A DNA stretch of 50,026 nt from an uncultured Muribaculaceae bacterium (GTDB taxonomy: Bacteria; Bacteroidota; Bacteroidia; Bacteroidales; Muribaculaceae), in assembly GCA_910578385.1 (NCBI GenBank), contig CAJTQV010000009.1, positions 73,022-123,047 of the forward strand, read 5' to 3'. The notes under the pieces are model-generated. The model worked only from the letters and a program-made list of their open reading frames with translations. It was not told the origin of the DNA and did not search any database. Positions 24,325 to 31,961 of this stretch are shown piece after piece. The position numbers and the translations under genes were made by a program. Numbering within the stretch: the first letter of the stretch is position 1; each line of letters starts with the position of its first letter.

Positions 24325-24350
24325 GACACGCGGGTTAACTCCCGCGTGTC
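24325..24350 (-). promoter_or_regulatory. Perfect hairpin inside the thi operon, between thiE and thiG
   Basis: A 10-bp perfect stem GACACGCGGG / CCCGCGTGTC with a 6-base loop, in the only sizeable gap of the operon. There is no T-run on the transcribed side, so RNA processing or stability control is more likely than termination. Confidence 0.55.
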
Positions 24351-24368
24351 GTGTGGTTTTATGCTTTG

Positions 24369-24995
24369 TCAGCGCATGAAGGGTTTGAGCACTTCGAGAA
24401 ACTCACGGGTAGCCTTCTCGATATCGTCTGCAAATGCTATCGCACCGCTGACAGCAACTCCGTTTGAACCCGCTTCCATCAACGGCACGACATCCTCTTT
24501 GCGGATACCGCCTACGGCCACATGGCTGATGTTGATCTCAAGCTGCTCCATCTCCATGCAGAGATTGCGTATTCCCTCCAGTCCGAGAATCGGGGCGAGG
24601 TTTTTCTTTGTACGTGTATCTGCGTAAGGCCCCATGCCTATATAGTCGATGTCAAGACTGCGTACTGCCTTGATGTCGTCGATCGTGTTGGCGGTCACAC
24701 CTATCACGGCAGCAGGCCCTAACAGCATACGTGCCTTGGAGGGGAGCATGTCGGTCTTGCCGAGATGCACACCGCCCACGTCGAGCGTCTTTGCAAGTTC
24801 CACACGGTCGTTGAGTATGAGGAATGTCTCTGTCTCAAGGCAGAGAGGCTTTATCTCCTCCACAACTTTTGTCACCTCTTCGTCTGAGGCATCTTTCATG
24901 CGTATCTGTACCCAGCGGCATCCGCCGGCTATTACTCCTTTCACCTGCTCTGCGGGTGACACCTTGGAGTCGGTGTTGGTTATGTATTGCAACAT
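24369..24995 (-). CDS. thiE: Thiamine phosphate synthase
   Basis: 208 residues from MLQYITNTDSKVSP; the 22 preceding codons overlap the TenI-like gene and are not counted. It joins HMP-pyrophosphate to thiazole phosphate. ThiE motifs are all visible: WVQIRMKD, NDRVELA, GVHLGKTDM and the C-terminal AVGGIRKEDVVPLMEAGSNGVAV. The start codon lies 16 bases inside the preceding gene, implying translational coupling. Of the two ThiE-fold proteins here, this one has the complete set of catalytic motifs. Confidence 0.94.
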   Translation of the reverse strand: MLQYITNTDSKVSPAEQVKGVIAGGCRWVQIRMKDASDEEVTKVVEEIKPLCLETETFLILNDRVELAKTLDVGGVHLGKTDMLPSKARMLLGPAAVIGVTANTIDDIKAVRSLDIDYIGMGPYADTRTKKNLAPILGLEGIRNLCMEMEQLEINISHVAVGGIRKEDVVPLMEAGSNGVAVSGAIAFADDIEKATREFLEVLKPFMR

Positions 24996-25579
24996 GTCTC
25001 TTTCAGTTTTTTGCTGGCTTCCGCGAGCGTGCCGAGGGCATACCCGAAATCGCCGTTCCATATATATCCTAACAACGCAGCTCCCGAAAATCCCTTTTCC
25101 CTGAGCATAGGAAACGCTTCGGGTGTCACTCCTCCGAGGGCTATGACATGTCTGCCTGTTATCATATCTTTTATCTTATCGAGGTCGAACGCTGACCGGT
25201 AACCATGCTTTGAGATCGAGTCGAAGATGGGAGAAAGTGTCACGTAGCAACAGTCTCCGCTGCACAGTACTTCTTCAACCGAGTGGCATGACCGGCTGAC
25301 CGAAACAACATCTGAGGGAGCCTCCGGATTGCGGGCGTTCAGGTGTACTCCTCCGAGTGAAAGCTCCTGTGCAAGACCGAAATGGTCATGAAGCCGCAGA
25401 CGCGGGCGCAGATTCATCGGAATGTCTGCTATTAGTCGTCGGGTCTCATCTTCTGTCCATCCCGGCTTGCGTATGTGTACGTAGTCAACGCCGCTTTTCA
25501 AAAGAAGTGTGATTTTCTCCGGCTCATTCTCTACCGGTTCCGGCGATGTAATGACAACGATTAGAAATCTGTCAGTCAT
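24980..25579 (-). CDS. ThiE/TenI-like protein, probable thiazole tautomerase
   Basis: A 199-residue ThiE-superfamily barrel, starting MTDRFLIVVITSPE two bases after the thiS stop. Shared elements are VDYVHIRKP, LRLHDHFGLA, GGVHLNARN, SPIFDSISKHGY and VIALGGVTPEAF. Compared with real ThiE it reads HDHFGLA in place of NDRVELA and lacks the pyrophosphate-binding pattern. The SPIFxSxSKxGY and LGGV patterns are those of TenI, which isomerises the thiazole product. It sits beside a complete thiE, so a tautomerase role is the better inference. A second, divergent TMP synthase cannot be excluded. Confidence 0.78.
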   Translation of the reverse strand: MTDRFLIVVITSPEPVENEPEKITLLLKSGVDYVHIRKPGWTEDETRRLIADIPMNLRPRLRLHDHFGLAQELSLGGVHLNARNPEAPSDVVSVSRSCHSVEEVLCSGDCCYVTLSPIFDSISKHGYRSAFDLDKIKDMITGRHVIALGGVTPEAFPMLREKGFSGAALLGYIWNGDFGYALGTLAEASKKLKETCCNT

Positions 25580-25581
25580 TG

Positions 25582-25785
25582 TCAACCCCCGAATGCAGCA
25601 GAGATGATTGTCAGGTTGTCATCCATGGAGATATAGGTGCTGTCCCATTTCGCACGTGGCACCAGCCGGTCGTTGAGGGCTACTGCCGTGCCTCCATCGG
25701 GCACGTGACGCCATTCGAGTACTTCACGGACCGTCATGCTTTCGGCCGGTGTCTTAACTGTCTCGTTGTTGATTCTTATTGTCAT
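25582..25785 (-). CDS. thiS: Sulfur carrier protein ThiS
   Basis: A 67-residue ubiquitin-like protein, start MTIRINNETV. It ends in Phe-Gly-Gly; the terminal Gly is adenylated and converted to thiocarboxylate before donating sulfur to ThiG. It is the first gene of the operon. The adenylating enzyme ThiF is not in the window, nor is ThiD, so these must be encoded elsewhere or replaced. The preceding promoter gives a leader of about 57 nt. Confidence 0.92.
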   Translation of the reverse strand: MTIRINNETVKTPAESMTVREVLEWRHVPDGGTAVALNDRLVPRAKWDSTYISMDDNLTIISAAFGG

Positions 25786-25849
25786 AGTCTTGTTCAAGGC
25801 ACTTCCCTGCACGCATATTGATAATGTCGCGGGCGCGGGTGAGCCATTA

Positions 25850-25881
25850 CAAAGTTAGTGTTATTCTTGTAAAAAAACAAA
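25850..25881 (-). promoter_or_regulatory. Predicted promoter of the thi operon
   Basis: On the minus strand TTTG (25878-25881), 20 bases, TAACTTTG (25850-25857): full consensus. The leader to thiS is too short for a TPP riboswitch, and none of the conserved TPP words (CUGAGA, ACCUGAUC) are seen on this strand between 25786 and 26200. Confidence 0.75.
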
Positions 25882-25896
25882 AAAATTTTTTGCGTT

Positions 25897-25973
25897 ATGT
25901 TCCACGCTCCGCGAGGGTCCGCAGAACTTGCGTTATAATTAGGATTTCGGGCATACGGCGCTTTGTGGAACAT
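25897..25973 (-). ncRNA. GC-rich structured island between thiS and dnaA, candidate RNA
   Basis: A 9-bp perfect inverted repeat (ATGTTCCAC, 25897-25905, with 25965-25973) closes a 59-nt interior that is far more GC-rich than the AT-rich flanks. It contains a smaller hairpin CGCA-GAACT-TGCG. On the minus strand it is followed by a stretch of T-runs. The remaining intergenic DNA up to dnaA is AT-rich with an (ATCA)n patch at 26027-26041 and shows no gene. No known RNA class is recognised and the strand is uncertain. Confidence 0.35.
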
Positions 25974-26196
25974 TGGCCATAATTGTATGCTGAAATTCAG
26001 TGTGATACTGATGGCTCTCTTTGTAAGTATCAATCAATCAATATAATAACATTGATAATGGCCGATGGATATATGAATCTGTAACAGGAAAAATTCCAAA
26101 TTATTGAAATTCAGAACACTATGAAGTTATTCAGAAAATCAAGAAAATAAGCATTTTTTTTTTAGAAAATTTTGTTATTATTTTGTAGTCGAAAAG

Positions 26197-26218
26197 AACG
26201 CATTAACGCCTTTAACGC
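26197..26218 (+). promoter_or_regulatory. Iterated AACGC motifs just before dnaA
   Basis: AACGC occurs at 26197, 26205 and 26214, the last two within TTAACGC, ending 6 bp before the dnaA ATG. The spacing of 8-9 bp suggests a binding site for a multimeric regulator or initiator. Canonical DnaA boxes (TTATNCACA) are not found in this intergenic region; the nearest are one- or two-mismatch words. Confidence 0.3.
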
Positions 26219-26224
26219 AGTATC

Positions 26225-27610
26225 ATGGACTATCAGATTAAGTGGAACAGATGTTTAGAGAAAATCCGCGCCAACATCGGCGAGGATCGTTTTAACGTAT
26301 GGTTTTCCAAGGTACGGGCCCACGACTTCCGTGACAACAAGCTTGCCCTGCTGGTCCCCTCGCGCTTCTATATGGAGAAGTTCGAGGATGATTTCTATAA
26401 TCTTCTGCGTGGAGCGATCAAGGCGGAGTTTGGCCCGGGCGTGCAGCTCGCCTACGATTATTATGTGATCAACGGCGACCGCGATTCGAAGGTGACTATC
26501 CAGAATCCGGAGCATTCGCACCTGCTGAAGAACAAGCTGGAGCAGACTTTCTCCAACAAACCGGTGGAGAGCCGAACACAGTGGACTGACTCTCAGCTCA
26601 ACAGTGCTCTGAATTTCGAGAACTATTGCGTAGGCCGCAGCAACAAGCTCCCGTTCACAATCGCGGAGCATATCGCCAACCATCCGGAGAAGCCTGATTT
26701 CAACCCTTTCTTCCTTTATGGAAACGTAGGTGTTGGCAAGACTCACCTTATCCAGGCTATCGGTATCCGTATAAAGGAACGTAACCCGCGTGCGAAGGTG
26801 CTGTTTGTCACCATGCGCCAGTTCCAGAATCTCTATGCCAACGCTACTATCAAGAAGGAGATTCCCGACTTCATAAACTGGTTCCAGCAGATGGATGCCA
26901 TCCTGTTTGACGACCTTCAGGAGCTGTCGAACAAGAGTGGTACGGCTGAGGCTCTCTTCCCGATTTTCAACCATCTGCACCAGAACAACAAGAAGCTCAT
27001 CTTCACTTGCGACCGTCCTCCTATGGAACTTGACGGTATCGCTGACCGTCTTATCGACCGTTTCAAGTGGGGTATAACCGAGCCCCTTGAGAATCCGGAC
27101 TATGAATTGCGTCGCAAGATTCTCTCTTTCAAGGCACGCAAGAATGGTCTTGACCTCTCCGACGAGATTATAGACATGATTGCCATGAGCTCCACAAATT
27201 CGGTGCGTGAGCTTGAAGGTATCGTGATGGGGCTTTATACGCGTTCCATTACTGACAACGAGCCGATTACCGCCGCACTCGCCGAGAAGGTCATCAGTCA
27301 TCTTGTCAAGAAGGTCGAGAAGAAGAGCGTGAATTTCGACATGATTGTCGAGAACACCGCTGAGTTCTACCGTCTTAATCCTGATGCGATTTTCAGCAAG
27401 AGCCGTCTGCGCGACATAGCCGACGCGCGTCAGATGATCATGTATCTCTGCAAGAAGCATACCGGACTCTCATCTCCGGCTATTGGTGCCAAGCTCAACC
27501 GCAAGCATGCCACTGTGCTTCACGGCATCAATGCCGTAGCCGACCGTCTCGAAGTGTCGCGAGAACTCAGCGATGCTGTCGCAGCCATCGAGAAAGCCAT
27601 GCTCGGCTAA
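26225..27610 (+). CDS. dnaA: Chromosomal replication initiator DnaA
   Basis: 461 residues with the usual four domains: DnaB/DiaA-contacting domain I (~1-85), a linker, the AAA+ domain (Walker A GNVGVGKT at 166-173, Walker B ILFDD ending at Asp229-Asp230, sensor LIDRFKWG) and the helix-turn-helix domain IV with KHATVLHGINAV near 427-438. The domain IV signature is a Bacteroidetes variant of the D-H-T-T-V motif. It starts replication by opening oriC. It stands alone, 440 bp from the divergent thi operon. In Bacteroidales oriC is often not adjacent to dnaA, and I see no convincing origin here. Confidence 0.97.
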   Translation: MDYQIKWNRCLEKIRANIGEDRFNVWFSKVRAHDFRDNKLALLVPSRFYMEKFEDDFYNLLRGAIKAEFGPGVQLAYDYYVINGDRDSKVTIQNPEHSHLLKNKLEQTFSNKPVESRTQWTDSQLNSALNFENYCVGRSNKLPFTIAEHIANHPEKPDFNPFFLYGNVGVGKTHLIQAIGIRIKERNPRAKVLFVTMRQFQNLYANATIKKEIPDFINWFQQMDAILFDDLQELSNKSGTAEALFPIFNHLHQNNKKLIFTCDRPPMELDGIADRLIDRFKWGITEPLENPDYELRRKILSFKARKNGLDLSDEIIDMIAMSSTNSVRELEGIVMGLYTRSITDNEPITAALAEKVISHLVKKVEKKSVNFDMIVENTAEFYRLNPDAIFSKSRLRDIADARQMIMYLCKKHTGLSSPAIGAKLNRKHATVLHGINAVADRLEVSRELSDAVAAIEKAMLG

Positions 27611-27731
27611 CCGGACTTCGGCTCAGGGACTGGCTAATCAGTCAAGGTGCCTTCCCTTATAAATTGTATGGGATAGCAGGACATTCCCAAAAAGATAGAC
27701 TCTTAATTGCTGATATTTCAGTAAATTTTTG

Positions 27732-27739
27732 TAATTTTG
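27732..27739 (+). promoter_or_regulatory. Predicted -7 box of the LysM gene
   Basis: TAATTTTG fits TAnnTTTG. The -33 element is poor. The leader would be about 50 nt. Confidence 0.5.
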
Positions 27740-27797
27740 TAAGATTGCATGGAGCTGCGTCTCTTTGCAGTCTTTCGTTTTTTTTGAATTATAGAGC

Positions 27798-29750
27798 ATG
27801 AACAGATATATCAAATCATTTTTAGCTGTTGCGCTGCTGGCAGGTGCCGGTTTCTCTCTCCGTGCCGATAATGTGAAGTTGCCTGTTGTCGAACTTCTTG
27901 GTAATACCTACTATGTCTACAAGGCCAAGAAGGGTGATTCTCTTTTCGGAATCGCCCGCACATATGGCTGGGATGACAAGACTCTCCAGAAACTCAACCC
28001 GTCGGCTGTCTCTCCGTTACAGAAGGGAATGAAGATATATTATCCCGCTCCCGACCAGCGTGCCCAAGGTGCGGTGGCTCCTCCTGTGTCGGCCAATGAT
28101 ACCGAATTGCGCCACACCGTGAAGCGGGGCGAGACGGTATATGCCATCTCTAACATGTATGGCGTGCCTGTTGACCGAATATATGCCCTCAATCCCGACA
28201 GCAGGAACGGCATAAAAGCGGGGGAGACCCTTCTCGTGCGTAAGGCCGGGGCTGCTTCCAAAGCCAAGGATGGCTCGCAGTTCTATACGGTCCGCAAGGG
28301 TGACACGCTTTATGGCGTGGCACGTGAGTATGGTGTCTCGGTGGCCGCTCTGATGAAGAGCAATCCCGGTGTGGACGAGAATAATTTTCAGGAGGGTGCC
28401 AATATCCGTATTCCTGCGCGTGGTGCCGGAATCGAGAAAACGCGTCAGGTTGTGGAGGTGTCCGGTCTTGATTCCATGGATATACATAAAGTCTCGAAGA
28501 AGGAGACATGGGGTTCAATAGCTTCTGCCAACGGTGTCAGCGTAGAGACTCTCCGTGAGGCCAATCCGGATGTGGCGGAGCTGAAGAACAAGGAATATAT
28601 TGCCGTGCCTCGTGTCGAGACCGTGAAGGAGGAGCAGGAGGTGGAGACAGTAGATCCGCGTGAGACTGCCCCCGGTGGCATCGCCGAAATCTACCAGGAT
28701 GTGCATAAGGTCGCCGGTGATGAGGAGGAGTACACCGTCCGGGTGGCTGTTGTCACCGAGAATGCAGCCGCCAACCGCGACATTGAGTTTCTGCGAGGAT
28801 TTCTTACCGGCATAGACCGGCAGAAAAACTCGGGACATCGTATAGCGTTCAAGGTCATAGATGGTTCAGCCTCTTCCGAGTCGGTTATAACGGCTCTCGA
28901 TGAGTTCAAGCCCTCGGCAGTTTTCCTCACCGCCGATGGTGATATTCCTTCCTATATCGGTGAATACGCCATGGTGAGCCAGACTCCTGTAATCAATACT
29001 TTCGATGTGAAGAGCAGCCTTTATGAGACCAACCCTTACATAATACAGCTACTCACACCCTCGACTCTCTTCAATGAGAATATCGCCGCATATGTGCATG
29101 ACCGCTATGCCAACCGCACGCTTATTTTTGTAGGCGAGGAAGACAAGAATGACCTTCTCGCCGAATCTCTCCGTAAGGTTTGGGACAGCAGCAAGGTCAA
29201 GACTTCTCCGGTAGCAGGTATCACACCCGACCATTTCGCTGAAGATGGCAAGTATCTCATTTACGGTTATCCTGTCAAGAAGGCTGAGGTAACGGAATTG
29301 CTCGACAATGTTATCGCTGTCCGTGAACAGCGTCCTATGGCTGACATCAGCTTCCTGGGACGCCCGAACCTGATTGTGTTTGAGGAATCGCTCGAAAGCA
29401 AATTCCATCATGCCGATGTCATGATTCCCTCGCGCTTCTATATAGACCGCGAATCGTCGGCCTATAAGACCTTCCTCCAGGATTTCAAGACACTCTTCAA
29501 CCGCGCTCCGGTCAAGTCTCTGCCGCTTTACGCTGCGGTCGGTTATGACACCTCGACATATTTCATTCCAGCGCTCTCAGGCAGCCGTGGCGATGTCAAC
29601 AAGCTGAATCCTTCGCGTGGAACTGTCCAGAGTGACTATGACCTTGTGCGCACGAGCAACTGGGGTGGTTTCCTGAATCCACCTGTATTCATGGTGCGTT
29701 TCACTCCGTTTGACACTATCGAGAAAAACGTTATTGATTATGTTGATTAA
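27798..29750 (+). CDS. LysM repeat protein fused to a periplasmic-binding-protein-like domain
   Basis: A 650-residue exported protein. A signal peptide (to about residue 23) is followed by four LysM modules: YYVYKAKKGDSLFGIA, RHTVKRGETVYAIS, FYTVRKGDTLYGVA and a diverged HKVSKKETWGSIA (to ~275). After a linker comes a type-I periplasmic-binding fold (~310-640; VRVAVVTEN, DGSASSESVITALDEFKPSAVFLTADGDI, NRTLIFVGEEDKND). LysM binds peptidoglycan glycan strands. The binding-protein half resembles amino-acid-receptor-like domains, including that of LpoA, an activator of peptidoglycan synthase. A role in sensing or controlling wall synthesis is inferred. Its stop overlaps the next gene by 11 bases. 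Confidence 0.85.
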   Translation: MNRYIKSFLAVALLAGAGFSLRADNVKLPVVELLGNTYYVYKAKKGDSLFGIARTYGWDDKTLQKLNPSAVSPLQKGMKIYYPAPDQRAQGAVAPPVSANDTELRHTVKRGETVYAISNMYGVPVDRIYALNPDSRNGIKAGETLLVRKAGAASKAKDGSQFYTVRKGDTLYGVAREYGVSVAALMKSNPGVDENNFQEGANIRIPARGAGIEKTRQVVEVSGLDSMDIHKVSKKETWGSIASANGVSVETLREANPDVAELKNKEYIAVPRVETVKEEQEVETVDPRETAPGGIAEIYQDVHKVAGDEEEYTVRVAVVTENAAANRDIEFLRGFLTGIDRQKNSGHRIAFKVIDGSASSESVITALDEFKPSAVFLTADGDIPSYIGEYAMVSQTPVINTFDVKSSLYETNPYIIQLLTPSTLFNENIAAYVHDRYANRTLIFVGEEDKNDLLAESLRKVWDSSKVKTSPVAGITPDHFAEDGKYLIYGYPVKKAEVTELLDNVIAVREQRPMADISFLGRPNLIVFEESLESKFHHADVMIPSRFYIDRESSAYKTFLQDFKTLFNRAPVKSLPLYAAVGYDTSTYFIPALSGSRGDVNKLNPSRGTVQSDYDLVRTSNWGGFLNPPVFMVRFTPFDTIEKNVIDYVD

Positions 29751-30432
29751 GCGTCTTTCCGCAGCGGGTCTGCTTGCAGTGTCGGCTCTGGCTTGTGTCG
29801 CGCCGTCGGCTTCGGCACAGTCGCACTATTCGTCGCGCGTCTATCTCGGTGCTCATGGAGGTATCGACCTGTCGCGTGTCACATTCACACCGGGTGTTAG
29901 CCAGAGCTTTCTTTTAGGGGGTAACGCGGGTCTTAATTTCCGTTACATCGAGGAGAAACATTTCGGTTTCATAGTCGAGGCCAACTGGGAACAACGTGGA
30001 TGGAAAGAGGATTTCGAGGATTTGCCTTATAGCTACTCGCGAACGGTCAACTATATACAGATACCGTTCCTTGCTCACATCTACTTCGGCAACCGGGGCA
30101 AGTTCTTCATCAATGCAGGACCATCCATAAGTTTCGTGTTAAGTGAATCGACCTCGGCCAACTTTGACTACAACAATGTCGGCAACATCTCCGACTTGGA
30201 TTCGCACATAACATATCAATACGCGCTGCCTGTACACCAGAAAGTCGATTACGGCATATCGGGGGGCATAGGAGGTGAGTTCAGCATCAATCCCCACAAC
30301 TCCCTTTATCTCGATGCCCGCTTCTACTACGGGCTCGCCAACATCCTCAAGTCAGGCCGCACCGAACCCGTCCGCGGCTCCAACGGCATGACCATCTCCC
30401 TCTCCCTCGGCTACTGGTTCCGCCTGAAGTAA
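29740..30432 (+). CDS. PorT-like outer-membrane beta-barrel protein
   Basis: 230 residues from MLIKRLSAAG, whose ATG lies inside the end of the LysM gene, so the two are almost surely co-translated. A signal peptide ends at ASAQ (residue ~27). The rest alternates as beta strands typical of the 'outer membrane protein beta-barrel 2' family (LGAHGGIDLSRVTF, LNFRYIEEKHFGFIVEANW, YIQIPFLAHIYFG, FFINAGPSISF) and ends in an aromatic strand (SLGYWFRLK), as barrels do. PorT itself serves gliding-type secretion, but many relatives do not; the role here is inferred only as the membrane partner of the LysM protein. Confidence 0.82.
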   Translation: MLIKRLSAAGLLAVSALACVAPSASAQSHYSSRVYLGAHGGIDLSRVTFTPGVSQSFLLGGNAGLNFRYIEEKHFGFIVEANWEQRGWKEDFEDLPYSYSRTVNYIQIPFLAHIYFGNRGKFFINAGPSISFVLSESTSANFDYNNVGNISDLDSHITYQYALPVHQKVDYGISGGIGGEFSINPHNSLYLDARFYYGLANILKSGRTEPVRGSNGMTISLSLGYWFRLK

Positions 30433-30463
30433 TACAATTGACAAATCAAAATAATTTGAAATC

Positions 30464-30682
30464 ATGACGCAATTGACAGTTTCAATAGAAAATCCGGATA
30501 TGGTACGCGATATCAAGAAAGCCATCAAAATGATTCGTGGTGTAGTTTCGGTAAAGACAGAAAAAACAAAACCAAATGCTCGTACCCTTGCAGCAATAAA
30601 GGAGGTTCGTGACGGCAAAGCAATTCACTGCGGATCATTTGATGATTATAAAAAAATGGTAGCCAATCTTGACGATGTTTGA
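30464..30682 (+). CDS. Putative antitoxin of a YafQ-type module
   Basis: A 72-residue acidic-tailed protein immediately upstream of, and overlapping by 8 bases, a YafQ-like toxin. The C half, ARTLAAIKEVRDGKAIHCGSFDDYKKM, resembles the toxin-wrapping tails of RelB/DinJ-type antitoxins. The N half (TQLTVSIENPDMVRDIKKAIKMI) may hold the DNA-binding part but is not a clear ribbon-helix-helix. Identification rests mainly on position and size. These antitoxins normally repress their own promoter. Confidence 0.75.
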   Translation: MTQLTVSIENPDMVRDIKKAIKMIRGVVSVKTEKTKPNARTLAAIKEVRDGKAIHCGSFDDYKKMVANLDDV

Positions 30683-30947
30683 TTTAAGTATCACGACCCA
30701 ATACAAGAGGGATCTTAAACTGGCTCGAAAACGTGGCTTGGATGAAAATCTTCTTGACGATATCATCAAGCTTTTGATAAATGAGAAGCCGCTGCCGGCA
30801 AAGAACAAAGATCATATGCTCGTAGGTAACTACAGAGGGTGTCGGGAATGCCATATTACTCCCGACTGGCTTCTTATATATTCTGTTGATAATGGAATAA
30901 ATCTACTTACGCTCGTACGAACGGGATCTCACTCAGATTTATTTTAA
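30675..30947 (+). CDS. YafQ family ribonuclease toxin
   Basis: A 90-residue RelE-superfamily toxin, start MFDLSITTQYKRDL. Its C-terminal half matches YafQ closely: ECHITPDWLLIY and LVRTGSHSDLF. Catalytic candidates are His47, His60, Asp64, His86 and terminal Phe90, one for one with those of the E. coli protein (His50, His63, Asp67, His87, Phe91). YafQ cuts mRNA in the ribosomal A site. The module is AT-richer than its neighbours, consistent with mobility. The longer TTG start is not needed. Confidence 0.92.
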   Translation: MFDLSITTQYKRDLKLARKRGLDENLLDDIIKLLINEKPLPAKNKDHMLVGNYRGCRECHITPDWLLIYSVDNGINLLTLVRTGSHSDLF

Positions 30948-30993
30948 ATATCGTCTGTACACCATTTTGTGATGACGGTGTTTTAGGTGTCTG

Positions 30994-31821
30994 TTACGCC
31001 CAGGCGAGGTAGATGATGAGGGCGAAGTAGACGGCGGTGGCGGGGAGCGCCATCAGTAGGGAGTCGATGCGGTCAAGAATGCCTCCGTGACCGGGCATGA
31101 TGTTGCCGGAGTCTTTGATGCGCAGGTTGCGCTTTATCATCGATTCCACCAGATCGCCCCATGTGCCGAACACCGAGACTATCGCACCGAGTCCAAGCCA
31201 GATGCCTATGTCGGCACGCAGGGCATCCATACCGAAGAATTCGTTGCAGAAGCATGAGAACAGTGCGGAAGCACCGAGACAGAACAAAAGACCTCCTATA
31301 AACCCTTCCCATGTCTTCTTGGGAGATATGCGCTCGAAGAGCTTATGACGGCCAAGTGTGCAGCCCACAAGGAAGGCTCCCGTATCATTAATCCAGATCA
31401 GAATGAAGATTGCCAGTACAATCATCGGATTGAGCAACCATGCTATCGCCGCCATAATACCCATCGGAATGCCGATGTATATCTGACTCATGAACGAGTG
31501 GGCGAGGTCACGCAACGGTCGGTCAGAGTTGATGTAAATCTGTTCAACCATGCGGGCAATCATCACCGCGAGCCATATGACAAGAGGATAGCCTAAATAT
31601 CCGAGACATAGACAGAAACATCCGGCAATGTCAAGAAGTAACACAGGGACGGTCTTGTTGGTCAGTTCATTGCTGATTTTGGCGAACTCCATACATGCCG
31701 CCACCGACAATATGGCGGAAAGCAGCAGCACACCCGGTGCGCTGAGAAGCACGCAGCCGACTATGATTCCGCAGTACACAAGCCCCGAAGCTGATCTTGT
31801 CAATATTTTCTTTAAGTCCAT
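30994..31821 (-). CDS. cdsA: Phosphatidate cytidylyltransferase
   Basis: 275 residues from MDLKKILTRSA; 20 further upstream codons lack family resemblance. An integral membrane enzyme with about eight hydrophobic segments that makes CDP-diacylglycerol from phosphatidate and CTP. The signature near the C terminus is present: SPKKTWEGFIGG, then DLVESMIKRNLRIKDSGNIMPGHGGILDRIDS, which holds the metal-binding Asp residues. It is convergent with the toxin gene and 140 bp downstream of the muramidase gene, which reads the same way. Confidence 0.96.
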   Translation of the reverse strand: MDLKKILTRSASGLVYCGIIVGCVLLSAPGVLLLSAILSVAACMEFAKISNELTNKTVPVLLLDIAGCFCLCLGYLGYPLVIWLAVMIARMVEQIYINSDRPLRDLAHSFMSQIYIGIPMGIMAAIAWLLNPMIVLAIFILIWINDTGAFLVGCTLGRHKLFERISPKKTWEGFIGGLLFCLGASALFSCFCNEFFGMDALRADIGIWLGLGAIVSVFGTWGDLVESMIKRNLRIKDSGNIMPGHGGILDRIDSLLMALPATAVYFALIIYLAWA

Positions 31822-31961
31822 TGTCTGGAAGTGAAATCTTAATTTGTGTGCCCATGGCCGTCGGGCGGCAACCGGCCGCACTCAAGGCGCATCTGCAATC
31901 AAGTTACAAATTTAACAAAAAAAACAATGCGATTGTTAAAATCTGTTCAAAATAATGTTTT

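Noticed and set aside
25786..26224. TPP riboswitch before thiS
   Set aside because: I could not find the invariant CUGAGA or ACCUGAUC words on the minus strand; a covariance search would be decisive.
25970..26224. oriC next to dnaA
   Set aside because: No cluster of TTATNCACA boxes, only AT-rich DNA and near-misses.
30948..30993. Terminator between yafQ-like toxin and cdsA
   Set aside because: Only a 5-bp stem (ACACC/GGTGT) with a long loop can be drawn.
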